Of a stretch of DNA of 64,000 bases, positions 11,184 through 21,560 are shown in pieces (the stretch's first letter is position 1; the number at the start of each line of letters is the position of its first letter). The stretch covers positions 1,969,001-2,033,000 of the forward strand of contig CM057135.1 of the NCBI GenBank assembly GCA_029964075.1. The letters are read 5' to 3'. The DNA comes from Patiria pectinifera. Taxonomy: Eukaryota; Echinodermata; Asteroidea; Valvatida; Asterinidae. The translations under genes were made by a program, and so were the position numbers. The notes under the pieces were generated by a model, which saw nothing but the letters and a program-made list of their open reading frames with translations, was not told the origin of the DNA and made no database searches.

Positions 11184-11554
11184 GGCCAAAAAAAAAAAGT
11201 CTCCGGTTTCTGGTATGGAGCTTGCCCCAAAAGTGGTGCGGCGACGCGGCTTTTTTTTTTTTCCATTTTTTTTTTTTTTTTTTTTTTTGCTTCAAATGTC
11301 GGCTGATGACTGCAAGACTAAACTTAGTGCAAGTATATGGGAGTCCAGAGAGGCCACATAAAGCTTATTCTCGATCATAACCCCATCTAAAAACACGTTA
11401 AAATTGTGCAGCAGCAGGATTCCAGTCAAACCAGTGAGTTTTGCGGTTTTGAGACATCATCTTGTATTGAAAAAAAAAAAAAATTCATTTTGCCGACGCG
11501 CATGGCTAGGGCGACGCGCGCGCATACCAGAAACCGGAGACTTTTTTTTTGGCC
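11184..11554 (+). repeat. MITE, copy 1 (TAA target duplication)
   Basis: The 371-bp element starts GGCCAAAAAAAAAAAGTCTC and ends with its complement (GAGACTTTTTTTTTGGCC). TAA flanks both sides. Subterminal sequences GGTTTCTGGTATG and its complement extend the TIR to ~35 bp; the interior holds long T and A runs. A second copy lies at 38796-39162. The TIR plus TAA duplication fits a Harbinger-derived MITE. Confidence 0.8.
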
Positions 11555-12529
11555 TAAATGAACTTTTTCTAAAAGTTTCCACATGGACATTACAGCAACA
11601 AAATCCGTTTATTCACCAATCGACAAACTAATGCATTAATCTACAATCATACAAAATAACTTCATGATGTCTAATTAAATGTTAACAGTTATTGAAATGT
11701 ACTCATAACACTGAATTAATTTAAACGTTTTATTAAATGTCAAACAGTCGAATTTAAATTTAAATCTCTAGAAGTGAATTCATTTTGGGGGGTTTTCCAG
11801 TGTAGTTTTTGTTGGGCAACAATAAACAAAATCTACCACTTGTTATCCTTGCAATCAGATAATGTTTGTTTCACTCAATAAGTAAGACTTTGAATAGAGA
11901 ATGTCAAACTTCACGATGGTAAAAATAACAAAGTATTTTCCCATTGGCCAGTGCACACTTAAATAGAGTATCAATATAATTATAACTTCCAAACTTCAAA
12001 AGATTTTATTCCTAACACTACTCAGAGTAGAAATGTATGCGGTTTAATTACAAATACCATATTTTAATATACCTTTGTAAAGTGTTGAATTTTGTAGAAT
12101 TGTTGTACTAATCGACCACCCATTACTGTAATTTGGCCCATGTGACAGTAAGGCCTAATAGAAAGATCAGAATGAATAATCTATAGGTTAATATTGAAAT
12201 ATCCAATGCAAAAAAATGTTACTATTAAATAATTTTGAAAAGAACAATAATGACGGTGTATCTCAAATTATTCTGAAACTTTTCATATTGACATTCAGAT
12301 TAGGCAATAACACTGAATACACAGAGATGTTTCTTAATCCTACAGTACTACGGAAGCTGAGTTATTGAGCTATAAAAATAAACACAACAAAAATTAAGGT
12401 TGTGTGCAGTGCAAAATATTGGGCACTTTTTTAACCAGAAAGCTGCCACATAAACAAGCATTAATTAAAGCCTACACAGCCTATAGCCTAGGCCGTAGCC
12501 TGCTAGGCTTAACCTTAGCCTCGGCCTAA
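11555..12529. other. No gene seen
   Basis: AT-rich non-coding sequence. A run of TAGGC/GCCTA words near 12480-12530 is a style of simple repetition seen elsewhere in the window. Confidence 0.4.
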
Positions 12530-12892
12530 ATTGGAGTGCTGTGGCCTCGTGGTTAAGGGCACTGATTCGTGGTCTGCGGGTAAAGCTGCAGGTTGTGGGT
12601 TCGAATCCTGGCGGGGTCATGGCGCGTGTGCCCTTGGGCAAGGCACTTTGTCACTCATTGCTTCTCTCCACCCAGGAGTAAATGGGTACCTGTGAGGGCA
12701 GAGATGCTTATTGTGATTGAATTAGCTTCCTTGCGCCTAACAGGCTGCATCGAGCTCTATACTCCCCAGGGAGCTGAGATGGTATTTGGAATGTTTCATG
12801 TGCCCAATGAGCAGGGGTAATAATGATGTAGCGCCTTGAGCACCAGTCCTGGTGGATACGTGCGCTTTATAAATATCCACTATTATTAAATT
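12530..12892 (+). repeat. tRNA-derived SINE
   Basis: The head has an A box (TGGTTAAGGGC, near 12548) and B box (GGTTCGAATCC, near 12598). The central domain contains CCCTTGGGCAAGGCACTTTG and CCACCCAGGAGTAAATGGGT, a conserved block I associate with broadly distributed invertebrate SINEs. The tail reads GTAGCGCCTTGAGCACCAG and ends ATATCCACTATTATT, the usual ATT-repeat 3' end. It is probably full length; target duplications were not resolved. Confidence 0.8.
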
Positions 12893-13994
12893 ACTAGAAA
12901 ATGTTTGTCAGTACTCTTAAAAACAAAAAGTAATATATAATAAAAAGGGACTACACTAGCATAAAAACCGAGCTTAAAATTACAAATCAAGGCCAATTGT
13001 TATGCGCGTGCTACCGCTAGTCGCTACCCTGGTCACCTAGTAAGTACGTACACGTACGTGTACAGGTTTGCAAGGTCAGGAGGCGCGCAAAACTGTACAG
13101 TCTCATTACAATTAATAAAAAAGGCGCCATGCTGTGCTTGTTTAAACTTATAACACATCATATTCTACAAAAACTGGTTAGTTTAACTGCAATTTGGTGC
13201 GAGGTAGAAGCGTTTCAGATATTAAATGAGAAAGTCATGGCGATTTGAAGAGATAAAGCATAGTCTCTTATTCCTGAACACTGTTCAGGAGTAAGAGCAT
13301 ATTCTCTGTTCAAACAGGCATATACTTTCACCATCTCTTGCCAAGTTGTGAGTACACAGCTTGATTGGTCTTTGAACCAAGAGGGCACCACGCTTATCTA
13401 ACAATGCATACTGAGACCAACAAAGCCTTGGGTATTATATGGTATTTACACAAATAATAGCATGGAATAAATTGCGCGGCGCATTCTGTTCCACGCACAC
13501 AGCAATTATTCTTTTCAGAAGTTGGTGTACGCAGATGATATACAGGTCGCAATACATGTGGCCCCCTTGGGATAATTGGAATGGGTATACATGCTGTGAA
13601 ATGACTTTTACCTGTTCACGAATTGCAACCAGCTCCTGTGTTTTCGCTAGATTTCTTTTCAATTCTAACAAGACCATCATTTCAGTGTAACAACAATGCA
13701 ACATGAACTTGTGAGGGGGCTGTTCGAGAGGGTAGCAGGGTGTTTTTCTTGTCTGCTAGATTCAGCTTTTAAATCCAGATTCTTCTACAGTAATTCCACG
13801 CCATCCAACCTTCATCTACAAATATGTGTGATTACGGAACACTATTGATCAACTAAGCTGTTTTTGGAGGTAACATTTTCATCGAGATTTGGAGATATTT
13901 ATGTGACTTTTCTTCACATGTGATTGCAAAAATCCAGATGTCAGCCATTTTATATATCTCCTGAAAAGGACCTGGACTATCAATAATTTTCATC
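12893..13994. other. No firm gene; palindrome and a weak exon candidate
   Basis: 13264-13297 is a near-perfect palindrome (CTCTTATTCCTGAAC against GTTCAGGAGTAAGAG). On the minus strand about 13690-13614 encodes a short coiled-coil-like peptide ending LVAIREQ, directly followed by a good donor (CAG/GTAAAAGT), but no acceptor or partner exon could be supported. Confidence 0.3.
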
Positions 13995-14265
13995 ATGGCT
14001 TACAGCAGTATGAATTTATTTCTGCTCACCATAATACTGTTTCCCTCATGGACTCGTCAAGGGAAGAATTTCCTCCATAACAACTCATCGGATATTGCTC
14101 CAAGGTTAATATCTACATATACTTCTGGACATGATATTCAATTGATATTCAGCATCATCCCCCATCATTACCGTGGAGTCGTGCAAACTTGTACCACACA
14201 ACCAACAAGACCATTGTACATTGTACAAACCAAGTACTAGAAGCTACAAGCGTAAGTTTTGACAT

Positions 14266-14616
14266 GCGCCAATCAGCTATTACTCCAACTGTGTTGCCTC
14301 ATTCAACATTGAACTGGATGTTTGTGGTGATGTTGACAGCAATCCCGGTCCAACTGCAAGTGCAAATCTTCTACCACCATCACTACCCATCTATCCAGTC
14401 CACTCTCACATCTCAACCATCGGCATTATCCGAGACTACATTGGGACTCTCATCCAAGTCTACCCTTAGTGCAGTTCTGTTCAACTCAAGAAGTATTGTC
14501 AACAAGTTACTTCTTTTTCAAACTGAACTAGATGTCTACAAATACGACCTGGTTTTCATCAAGGAATCCTGGCTAGACAACTCAATACACGATTGCCACA
14601 GGTGTAGTTCCGCATA
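14266..14616 (+). pseudogene. LINE ORF N-terminus: 2A-like motif and endonuclease start
   Basis: In one frame the sequence encodes LDVCGDVDSNPGP at 14314-14352, a match to the 2A ribosome-skipping motif (D-V-acidic-x-N-P-G-P). In a second frame the endonuclease opening follows: LFNSRSIVNKLLLFQTEL, then DLVFIKESWLD, where the E of KESW corresponds to the catalytic Glu of APE-type endonucleases. After IHD the coding sequence jumps into the RT domain, so the remainder of the endonuclease has been deleted. Frameshifts separate the pieces. 2A motifs upstream of the endonuclease are known in several invertebrate non-LTR elements, where they separate an N-terminal product from the polyprotein. Confidence 0.65.
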
Positions 14617-16009
14617 AGTGGAAACTAGCAAATGTTGTCCCTTTGTTCAACACTGGTGACGCTCATGTTATGTCGAATTATAGACCCATCTCACTATGTT
14701 CTGTGGTTGGTAAAACTCTTGAAAGGATTATCTGTAAACATCTCATTAATCACATGTAAAGAGGGGGATAATCTCACCTACACAACACGGTTTCTTGCCT
14801 AAAAGATCTTGCGTTACTCAATTGACAACTCTTTATCATAGCTGGGCCAATGCTCTTGATGTTTCAAAACCGCCCCGCATTGATGCTATATTTCTTGATT
14901 GGTCAAAAGCTTTTGATCGCGTGAGTCACAAAGTTCTTTTGAATAAATTACATAAATACGGTATTTGTGGCTCAATGTTGCACTGGTTTAAGTCTTATTT
15001 TTCAAACAGATTACAACGGGTTCAGTTTATGGGTTCATCATCTGACTTGGCTGCAGTTCATTCTGGCGTGCCACAGGGTGCTGTTCTTGCACCTATTCTT
15101 TTCAATATCTTTGCTTTCGATTTACCATTTTGCATTCAATCTAATCTCCGTCAGTATGCAGACGACACTGTCTTGTACAGAGTCATTAAAAATCAAGAGG
15201 ATGAACTCCAGGATGACCTGCAGCACATAAACACTTGGTGTAATCTCAACTGTATGACTTTAAACCCAAATAAGTGTAAATTAATGACTGTGACCAGGTC
15301 TAGAAACCCTGCTAAACCACTGTATAAAATTGCTGAAAACACTTTGGAAAATGTGGATAGTTACAAATACTTGGGTGTTATTATCTCCAGGGACTTAAGC
15401 TGGAAAACACATGTTAATAAAGTCACTTCCAAAGCCACTAGACTCAACGGATTTATTGGTAGAGTAGTTAAAACTAGAAACCCTAACATTCTGACTTCAC
15501 GTTATCGCTCAATTAGCAGACCCCTACTTGAATACGCAGCTCCAGTCTGGTGCCCTGTTCTTTCGACTCAGCAAAAAACGCTAGAGAAGGTACAGAGGCG
15601 ATTCACCCGTCTTTGTTTGGGTCTGCCGAGAAGGGTTTTAATTGATTCTGTAAATAAAATTGAATATTCAGACAAGTGTGTCAAGCTGGGTCTGCCTCTT
15701 TTAATCAACAGGGTTCATTTCCTTTCAATTACGTTTGTTATTAAATGTTTATATAATAAATTTGACGTTGACACTGACACTCTAATTCCCATTAATTGTA
15801 GACATATCGAATCTGTTAAATTTGTCCATCATCGGGCTCGTTCCAATGCTGCCCATCATTCTCTTTTTCACAGATTCCCTAGATTATGGGATGAACTACC
15901 GGCCTGCATTAAAGATCCAATTATCCATAGTTTATCCTCCTTTACAAATTCTCTCAGAAATCATTTATTAGTCCCTCGCCAGGAGGTCCCCTTGACCAAA
16001 ACAGTTTAA
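14590..16009 (+). pseudogene. LINE reverse transcriptase
   Basis: RT blocks appear in order: WKLANVVPLFNTGDA and NYRPISLCSVVGKTLERII (to about 14757, closed by a stop at the end of LINHM), then a frame change, then an open frame from 14795 to 16009. The latter carries FLPKRSCVTQL, IDAIFLDWSKAFDRVSH, the SGVPQGAVLAPILFNIF block, the catalytic RQYADDTVLY near 15155 and SYKYLGVIIS. The C-terminal tail (WCPVLSTQQKTLEKVQRRF onwards) is typical of CR1/L2-like elements. The catalytic core from 14795 is intact as read; the break at 14757 removes the normal start. Confidence 0.85.
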
Positions 16010-16426
16010 CTTTGTAGTTGCCTTGCCCAGTCAAATACCTTGCTGCTTGTTTTTTTTTCTCAATTTTATAGTGCCTTTTGCATTATAATTCACTCGAATC
16101 TCTCTTTTACCGAATTTGTATTTTTTAATGCCCATTTGTGCTTTTAAAGTTTTAACTGCTTGTATAGTTCTATATTCTTATACTGTAAGCCATGTTTTAA
16201 TAATGTCCATTTGTAATGTCCTTTTGTATTGTCTCTTCTTAAATTGTGGCATCAGGAGATTAACTCGATAGTAATTTAGTTCACTTTTTTAAAATCCATC
16301 AGGGGTGCTACTTGTTTTTCTTTTTCTTTTTCTTTCTTGTTCTCTCTCCTAACTGTATGTGCATGTTTTTGTTTTCTTTACAGTTCTTATTGTCTTTACT
16401 TGAACTTTTACCTGTGAAAGTAATAA

Positions 16427-16475
16427 ATGAAAATGAAATAAATGAAATGAAATGAAATGAAATGAAATGTAAATT
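16427..16475 (+). repeat. AAATG pentamer tail of the LINE
   Basis: About seven imperfect units of AAATG/GAAAT end abruptly at TGTAAATTATC. Short-unit repeated tails instead of poly(A) are characteristic of L2/CR1-like LINEs and mark the 3' end of the insertion. Confidence 0.8.
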
Positions 16476-17703
16476 ATCTCTGACAGACTGAATTATCTCT
16501 TTTTGAAACGTCATCTGGACCATCATTGGATCTTGTGCTGGATCTTGGTCTTGATGTTGGTCTTGAATTGGTGGTTGAGGTGCTCGTACTGGCTCGAAGC
16601 CTGCTTTATGGAAGCAGTTGGCGATACAATCTTGCTTGACAGCCCCCCACGCTGTGTGAACCATATTGATGGCCTGCAAGACGTTGATGGGCTGAGGTGT
16701 TTCCCTGGCGTCGTAGGCATTAAGAAGACTCTGTAACAGCTAGCGACGGTAATGAACCTTCATGTTCATGTTCATTTAGGTGGCAGGAATGTTGTCACAA
16801 AGCATGACGGTGATACGCTCCTTGCTCTTCTTAACCGCCATGACATTGTTCTCCCTTGAAAGCCATGGTCTTATCGGGGTGAGTCGATAAAATAGGCCAG
16901 TGTCATCGGCGTTAAAGATGTGTCTCGGTACGAACCCATGCAAAAATGCGGGGTAGTGTTTCTTTCAATCAGTCCGTGACGGTGACCTGGTCGACGCTGT
17001 TGCTCTCCCCACCGATCTGCTTATGCATTATGCCGTGGCGCTCCTTGAAGCGGGATAGCCACCCGGAACTTGCTTGGAATGTTCCGTGCCCCATCATCTG
17101 GGACGGCTGAACAGCTTTCTCTCGCAGCATTGGGCCGTTGACGGGAAGATTATTGGCTCGGGTCCCACGAAACCAACGGAGAAGGGCCTCCTTGACATCT
17201 TCGAAAGCAGCAGTGCGAAATCTCTTTCGCGAGGGTTCAAACTTTGAAGACTCAAAGATTAACGTGATGTTTTTTCTCGGTTCTTCAGGATGGTTGCCAG
17301 GGTACTTGAAACGATACCATAATGGCGCGCGGCCTTCTTGCGTCCGGCATCGACAGCCCTGATGATTTCCATCTTGATCTCGATGGAATGTCCCTTTCGC
17401 TTGTTCTTGAATGAAGCCATTGCAGTATTAATCTTGACAGTTGTTTCGATGGAGTACGATAAACGTATGGCGTCTCAAGAAACAATCCCCCTCCTTATAT
17501 TCCCAGTTGGCCCAGATTGATTGACACGCAATAACAAAATACATGGTGCTATTCTTTTTTTTACGTATTTTTTAATAGCAACAAGCCAACAATAGGGGGC
17601 AATTACGCACCCGATGTTCAGGCAGTACTAAAGGCTATTCCTTACAATGTTAACACTTTCGGTATATCGTTACGACAGAGCTTGTTATAACGGGAGTCGA
17701 CTG
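16476..17703 (-). mobile_element. pogo/Tigger-like DNA transposon, truncated
   Basis: The right end, read on the minus strand, is CAGTCGACTCCCGTTATAAC, beginning just inside TA (17704-17705), the classical pogo/Tigger terminus and target dinucleotide. The transposase pseudogene occupies the interior. The other terminus is missing: sequence stops at the LINE tail, so the LINE either inserted into or truncated this element. Confidence 0.65.
16500..17420 (-). pseudogene. Tigger/CENP-B-like transposase
   Basis: From the ATG at 17420 the translation starts MASFKNKRKGHSIEIKMEII, a CENP-B N-terminal helix-turn-helix of the pogo type (SIEIK.EII, then STLATILKN). It is followed by a second HTH_CENPB block (FEDVKEALLRWFRGTRANNLPVNG split over text, then GWLSRFKERHGI). 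A DDE start follows, with FNADDTGLFYRL and KKSKERITVMLC, and near the 3' part TAWGAVKQDCIANCFHKAGF. Stops and frameshifts occur after EKTSR, after TVTD and near 16740. The C-terminus degenerates into Asp/Gln-rich sequence and is cut off near the LINE. Confidence 0.75.
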
Positions 17704-17705
17704 TA

Positions 17706-18440
17706 TTTTGCATCAAAACAATGTACTTAGCCATTTTGACATGTTTCTGTACGCAAAACATCATTAATTTCCAAATTACATTAATGTTGCATTCACAAAG
17801 AACCACATACATTTTGGCCCTTTGAACACGTACAAAACCCATTGCACGGAAATAGGTAAAAGAAGTTCAAATGAGATTTCCGTTTTCACGAAGAGCCACA
17901 TATCTTTGTAACATTTTCAGCTGCGCGCGCGTACTCACGCGCGCCTATGGTAAAACACGTTGAACAGAAAGCAGTCAGTGGTCGTGTCACGCACACAGCC
18001 CTGTTTGACCTCAGTTTCTTGTCCCGAGGTCACGCACGCAAGGCCCAAAGGGCCCAAAAGCGTACGCGAGATTTTACGAGATGTATTCGAGACTACAGGA
18101 GAAAAAAAACCACAGAAAGTACCTGGATATGTGCACTGTTTGGCCAAAATGGTTAAATAAGTGAAAAGTTGAAATCGTGTGCTTTATTTTGATACCAAAA
18201 ATAACTGCCTTTGACAAATAAAAAGTGTTATTACGGCCTGTCAAACAAAATCATATTTTATATCAACAAAAGCGAGGGCCGATAGTTTTTAGAGTTTTTA
18301 GGTGTACATTCGATTCCTAAAAACGGCCAAAAGAAATGGCAAGGCTTAGTAGATAGAAGAGAGTACACGCTTCGTTTTCATGTGAAACACGTGCAGGAGC
18401 CTCGTAATCTTTTGGTCCAAATCGCCGGTTGAAAAATGAG
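17706..18440. other. No gene seen; repeat words
   Basis: The words CGTTTTCACGAAGAGCCACA at about 17883 recur in the same orientation near 19753, and diverged complements occur near 7935 and 19962. They look like shared ends of an unidentified repeat family. No coding signal. Confidence 0.35.
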
Positions 18441-19652
18441 GACTTTTGCGAGATTTCATGATTTGAAATCACATGTAACGCGTGTAAACGAACGTAAGTA
18501 TGCCAACGGCCTAAACAGCATGTGCGAACGTGCAATGAATGACTTATGAATAGTAAGCAGGCCATCTCAACCAATCTCGACCAATCAGTGGACGGGCTGC
18601 GCGTATGTGGTCACAAGGTCATACCATGTTTGCGTTCCTTGCTCTATGCTTTTACGATGCATGCAATGGCGACGATCTTTTCGCGTTGTGAAAAATGGAA
18701 GTTGTTGGAAACATTAGGTGCACATCGAATTCTTAAGATATTAACGACATCAAGTTTACGAGATTTTTTGTAGATAAAGGTTTATTCTCTCCTTTGAGTA
18801 CATTAACATTTGGGAGACTTTCGTCGTTGTCGAACAAAAACGGAAAATTCATGACATAATTTTTAGTCGATTTGTCCGTGGAATAATATCGTCAAAATTC
18901 GTCGAAATCATTTTTTTTGGAAGAAAAATATACCTCGATAGATGCTTTAAGTAGGTCTTTAACTACCTGCGACAGCTTAGTTTGTTTGGATCGGTTGTGG
19001 TTTGCCACGACAATTGCGATTTCTCTGAGGCCCTTCTTACGAGAAGGACTTTTGCGAGATTTCATGATTTGAAATCACATGTAACGCGTGTAAACGAACG
19101 TAAGTATGCCAACGGCCTAAACAGCATGTGCGAACGTGCAATGAATGACTTATGAATAGTAAGCAGGCCATCTCAACCAATCTCGACCAATCAGTGGACG
19201 GGCTGCGCGTATGTGGTCACAAGGTCATACCATGTTTGCGTTCCTTGCTCTATGCTTTTACGATGCATGCAATGGCGACGATCTTTTCGCGTTGTGAAAA
19301 ATGGAAGTTGTTGGAAACATTAGGTGCACATCGAATTCTTAAGATATTAACGACATCAAGTTTACGAGATTTTTTGTAGATAAAGGTTTATTCTCTCCTT
19401 TGAGTACATTAACATTTGGGAGACTTTCGTCGTTGTCGAACAAAAACGGAAAATTCATGACATAATTTTTAGTCGATTTGTCCGTGGAATAATATCGTCA
19501 AAATTCGTCGAAATCATTTTTTTTGGAAGAAAAATATACCTCGATAGATGCTTTAAGTAGGTCTTTAACTACCTGCGACAGCTTAGTTTGTTTGGATCGG
19601 TTGTGGTTTGCCACGACAATTGCGATTTCTCTGAGGCCCTTCTTACGATCAT
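18441..19652 (+). repeat. 606-bp tandem duplication, two near-identical copies
   Basis: Copy 1 (18441-19046) and copy 2 (19047-19652) align at a constant 606-bp offset with no difference noticed in the stretches compared. The junction lies at a short shared AGGAC. Each copy contains the same 75-codon ORF (18546-18773, 19152-19379), which I do not recognise and which need not be coding. Near-identity means a recent event or an assembly duplication. Confidence 0.85.
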
Positions 19653-20328
19653 CGTTTGCTGGCCTCGCGATGCTGTCAGTTGTCTGGACGAGAAAATAGA
19701 GCAGCTACGCGTGACACGGCAACTGACTGAAAGGGCCAGTATGTCGGAAACCTGAATTTGCGTTTTCACGAAGAGCCACATATCTTTACTAATCTTTAAC
19801 AATTAATTGCTGCATTAAGTCTTATTACTGGATTCAGGTAAACATTCAGCTCAGGTAGAATCGTGTGATGGTTTCCTTGCTGCATAAAGTTGTTGCAAAG
19901 TGGTAGTTTTTTGCAGTTTTAAAATATGAGAAAACGCCTTTTCTTCAAAATCCACAAGTGTGGCTCTACGTGAAAACGGTGACAATTTATTAATCAATAA
20001 CTCGTGAAGGAGGCTTTTCTCCAAATTTATACTCCATACCATAATGAATATATCTGTGAGTCTTGTGACAGATATTGCAAACGCTAGTCTACCAACTTTC
20101 AAAAGTGCACGTAGCCATGCCTATTTTTCCAATTTCAACGAAAAGTAATGAACACATAACAACGATTTTTAGCAGATACTAGGATCATTATGAGGAAAAG
20201 TAAACCCTGAAAGTTGCATGAAGATACGGTCTTCCAAACGGGAGAAATTAATTTTCAAAGATTTCGCCCGTCAACGTGAACATGTGTGTGTACATGTAGT
20301 TTCATTCAAATGAAGTTTTACGTAACCT
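19653..20328. other. No gene seen
   Basis: AT-rich sequence containing the second direct copy of the CACGAAGAGCCACATATC word (near 19765) and a diverged inverted copy near 19960. No coding signal recognised. Confidence 0.35.
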
Positions 20329-21555
20329 TTAGAAATCGCCCTTAGCAACCAAAGCATTATACCTTTCTGCCAAAAAATCATGTTTGATATCTGTCATATT
20401 CTCCCTTTCGGGTACATTATCCTCACTGTCGCAATCATCCTTTAGATCATCCAATAAATCTGGTTCTACAATTTCCTTCAGAATACCTTTCCTATAAGGT
20501 ATTTCATAAGATGCATCGTGTCGTCACAGCTATTGGGTACATACTCACAATCGTCAACATTAGCTTTACTTTTTTTTACAGGGAGATTTAAAAGAAGCAT
20601 CATATGTGTCATCAGAGGTTGATGAGCACACATAGTTTTCATCATCCCTAACAGAACTACCATCAAACAATGAGCTCGGCACTTAGTCGGAAGCAGTCTG
20701 CTCAGGAGTAATTGCTGGTTGAGTATCAGAGCTACCATCAAACAATGAGCTCTGCACTTAGTTGGAATTAGTCTGCTAAGAAGTACTTGCAGGTAAAGTA
20801 TCCATGGCAGAATGGTCTTTAACATGTACTACTGCTGATTGGGCTGCGTAAAACTAACATTGATCATCAAATTTTACTAACTGTGCAATACAGGGCACTG
20901 GTCTTGATCATAGACAATCACAACGAGAGTTTTAGTGGTATCTTCAGAAGTGACTTGATCCGATTAGACTGAATCTGAGGCACCTGAGACATCACAACCC
21001 GATACAGCTGTTTGGACTTCTTCACTCCTTGACTCGCGACTGACGTGACCTGTTTCTTGATCCGATCGGACTGGATCTGAGGTATCTGAGACATTACATC
21101 TCGTTACAGCTGCTTGGACTTCTTCAATCCTTGACTCGGGTCTAACGTGACCTGCTTCTTGATCCGATTGGACTGGATCTGAGGCATCTAAGACATCGCA
21201 TCTCGTTACAGCTGTTTAGACTTCTTCAATCCTTGACTCGGGTCTGACGTGACTTGTTCCTTGATCCGATCGGACTGGATCTGAGGCAACTGAGACATCA
21301 CATCTCGTTACAGCTGCTTGGACTTCTTCAATCCTCGACTTAGGACTGACGCGACCTGTTTTTTGATCCGATTGGACTGGATATGAGACATCACATCTGG
21401 TTACAGCCGCTAGGACGTCTTCACTCCTTTACCCAAGACTGACGTGACCGTTTCTTGATCTGATTTGACTGGATCTGAGGGGCATCTGAGACATCACATC
21501 TCGTTACAGCTGCTTGTATTTCTTCACTCCTTGACTCTGGACTGACGTGACCTAT
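20329..21555 (-). pseudogene. Unrecognised gene with 34-residue repeats, decayed
   Basis: Reading the minus strand from about 21552, a possible acceptor (AAATAG/GTCACG) leads into roughly six repeats of a 34-residue unit with the core VTRCDVSDASDPVQSDQEAG. A Ser/Asp-rich part with two SSLFDGSS copies follows (about 20760 and 20660), then SPCKKK at an A-run where the frame shifts, and finally an acidic C-terminus (LLDDLKDDCDSEDN, ending AERYNALVAKGDF before TAA at about 20329). Several frameshifts and at least one stop are present. The composition suggests a disordered acidic nuclear protein; no domain is recognised. Part of the repeat region is copied again at 22818-23035. Confidence 0.4.
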
Positions 21556-21560
21556 TTCTT
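20940..21560 (-). repeat. Coding minisatellite, 102-bp unit
   Basis: GACTTCTTCA-type unit starts fall at about 21015, 21117, 21219 and 21321, each 102 bp apart, then at 21414 and about 21515 after a 9-bp loss. The spacing is a multiple of three and the minus-strand frame is largely kept, which argues for past coding selection. Confidence 0.8.

Larger units (their letters stand above)
13995..16475 (+). mobile_element. Non-LTR retrotransposon (CR1/L2-like, Jockey superfamily), broken
   Basis: The order is a 5' part with a 2A-like motif (14326-14352), the first blocks of an apurinic endonuclease (14480-14580), an internal deletion, a reverse transcriptase (about 14590-16009), a 3' untranslated region and an AAATG-repeat tail ending at 16475. 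The pentamer tail and RT sequence style fit the L2/CR1 side of the Jockey superfamily. Frames change at least three times. The 5' boundary is approximate. Confidence 0.75.

Noticed and set aside
13614..13690. Host exon on the minus strand with a good donor
   Set aside because: No acceptor, partner exon or homology; the peptide is short.
18546..19379. Two identical 75-residue ORFs
   Set aside because: Identity comes from the 606-bp duplication; there is no domain, no codon signal and no homology that I recognise.
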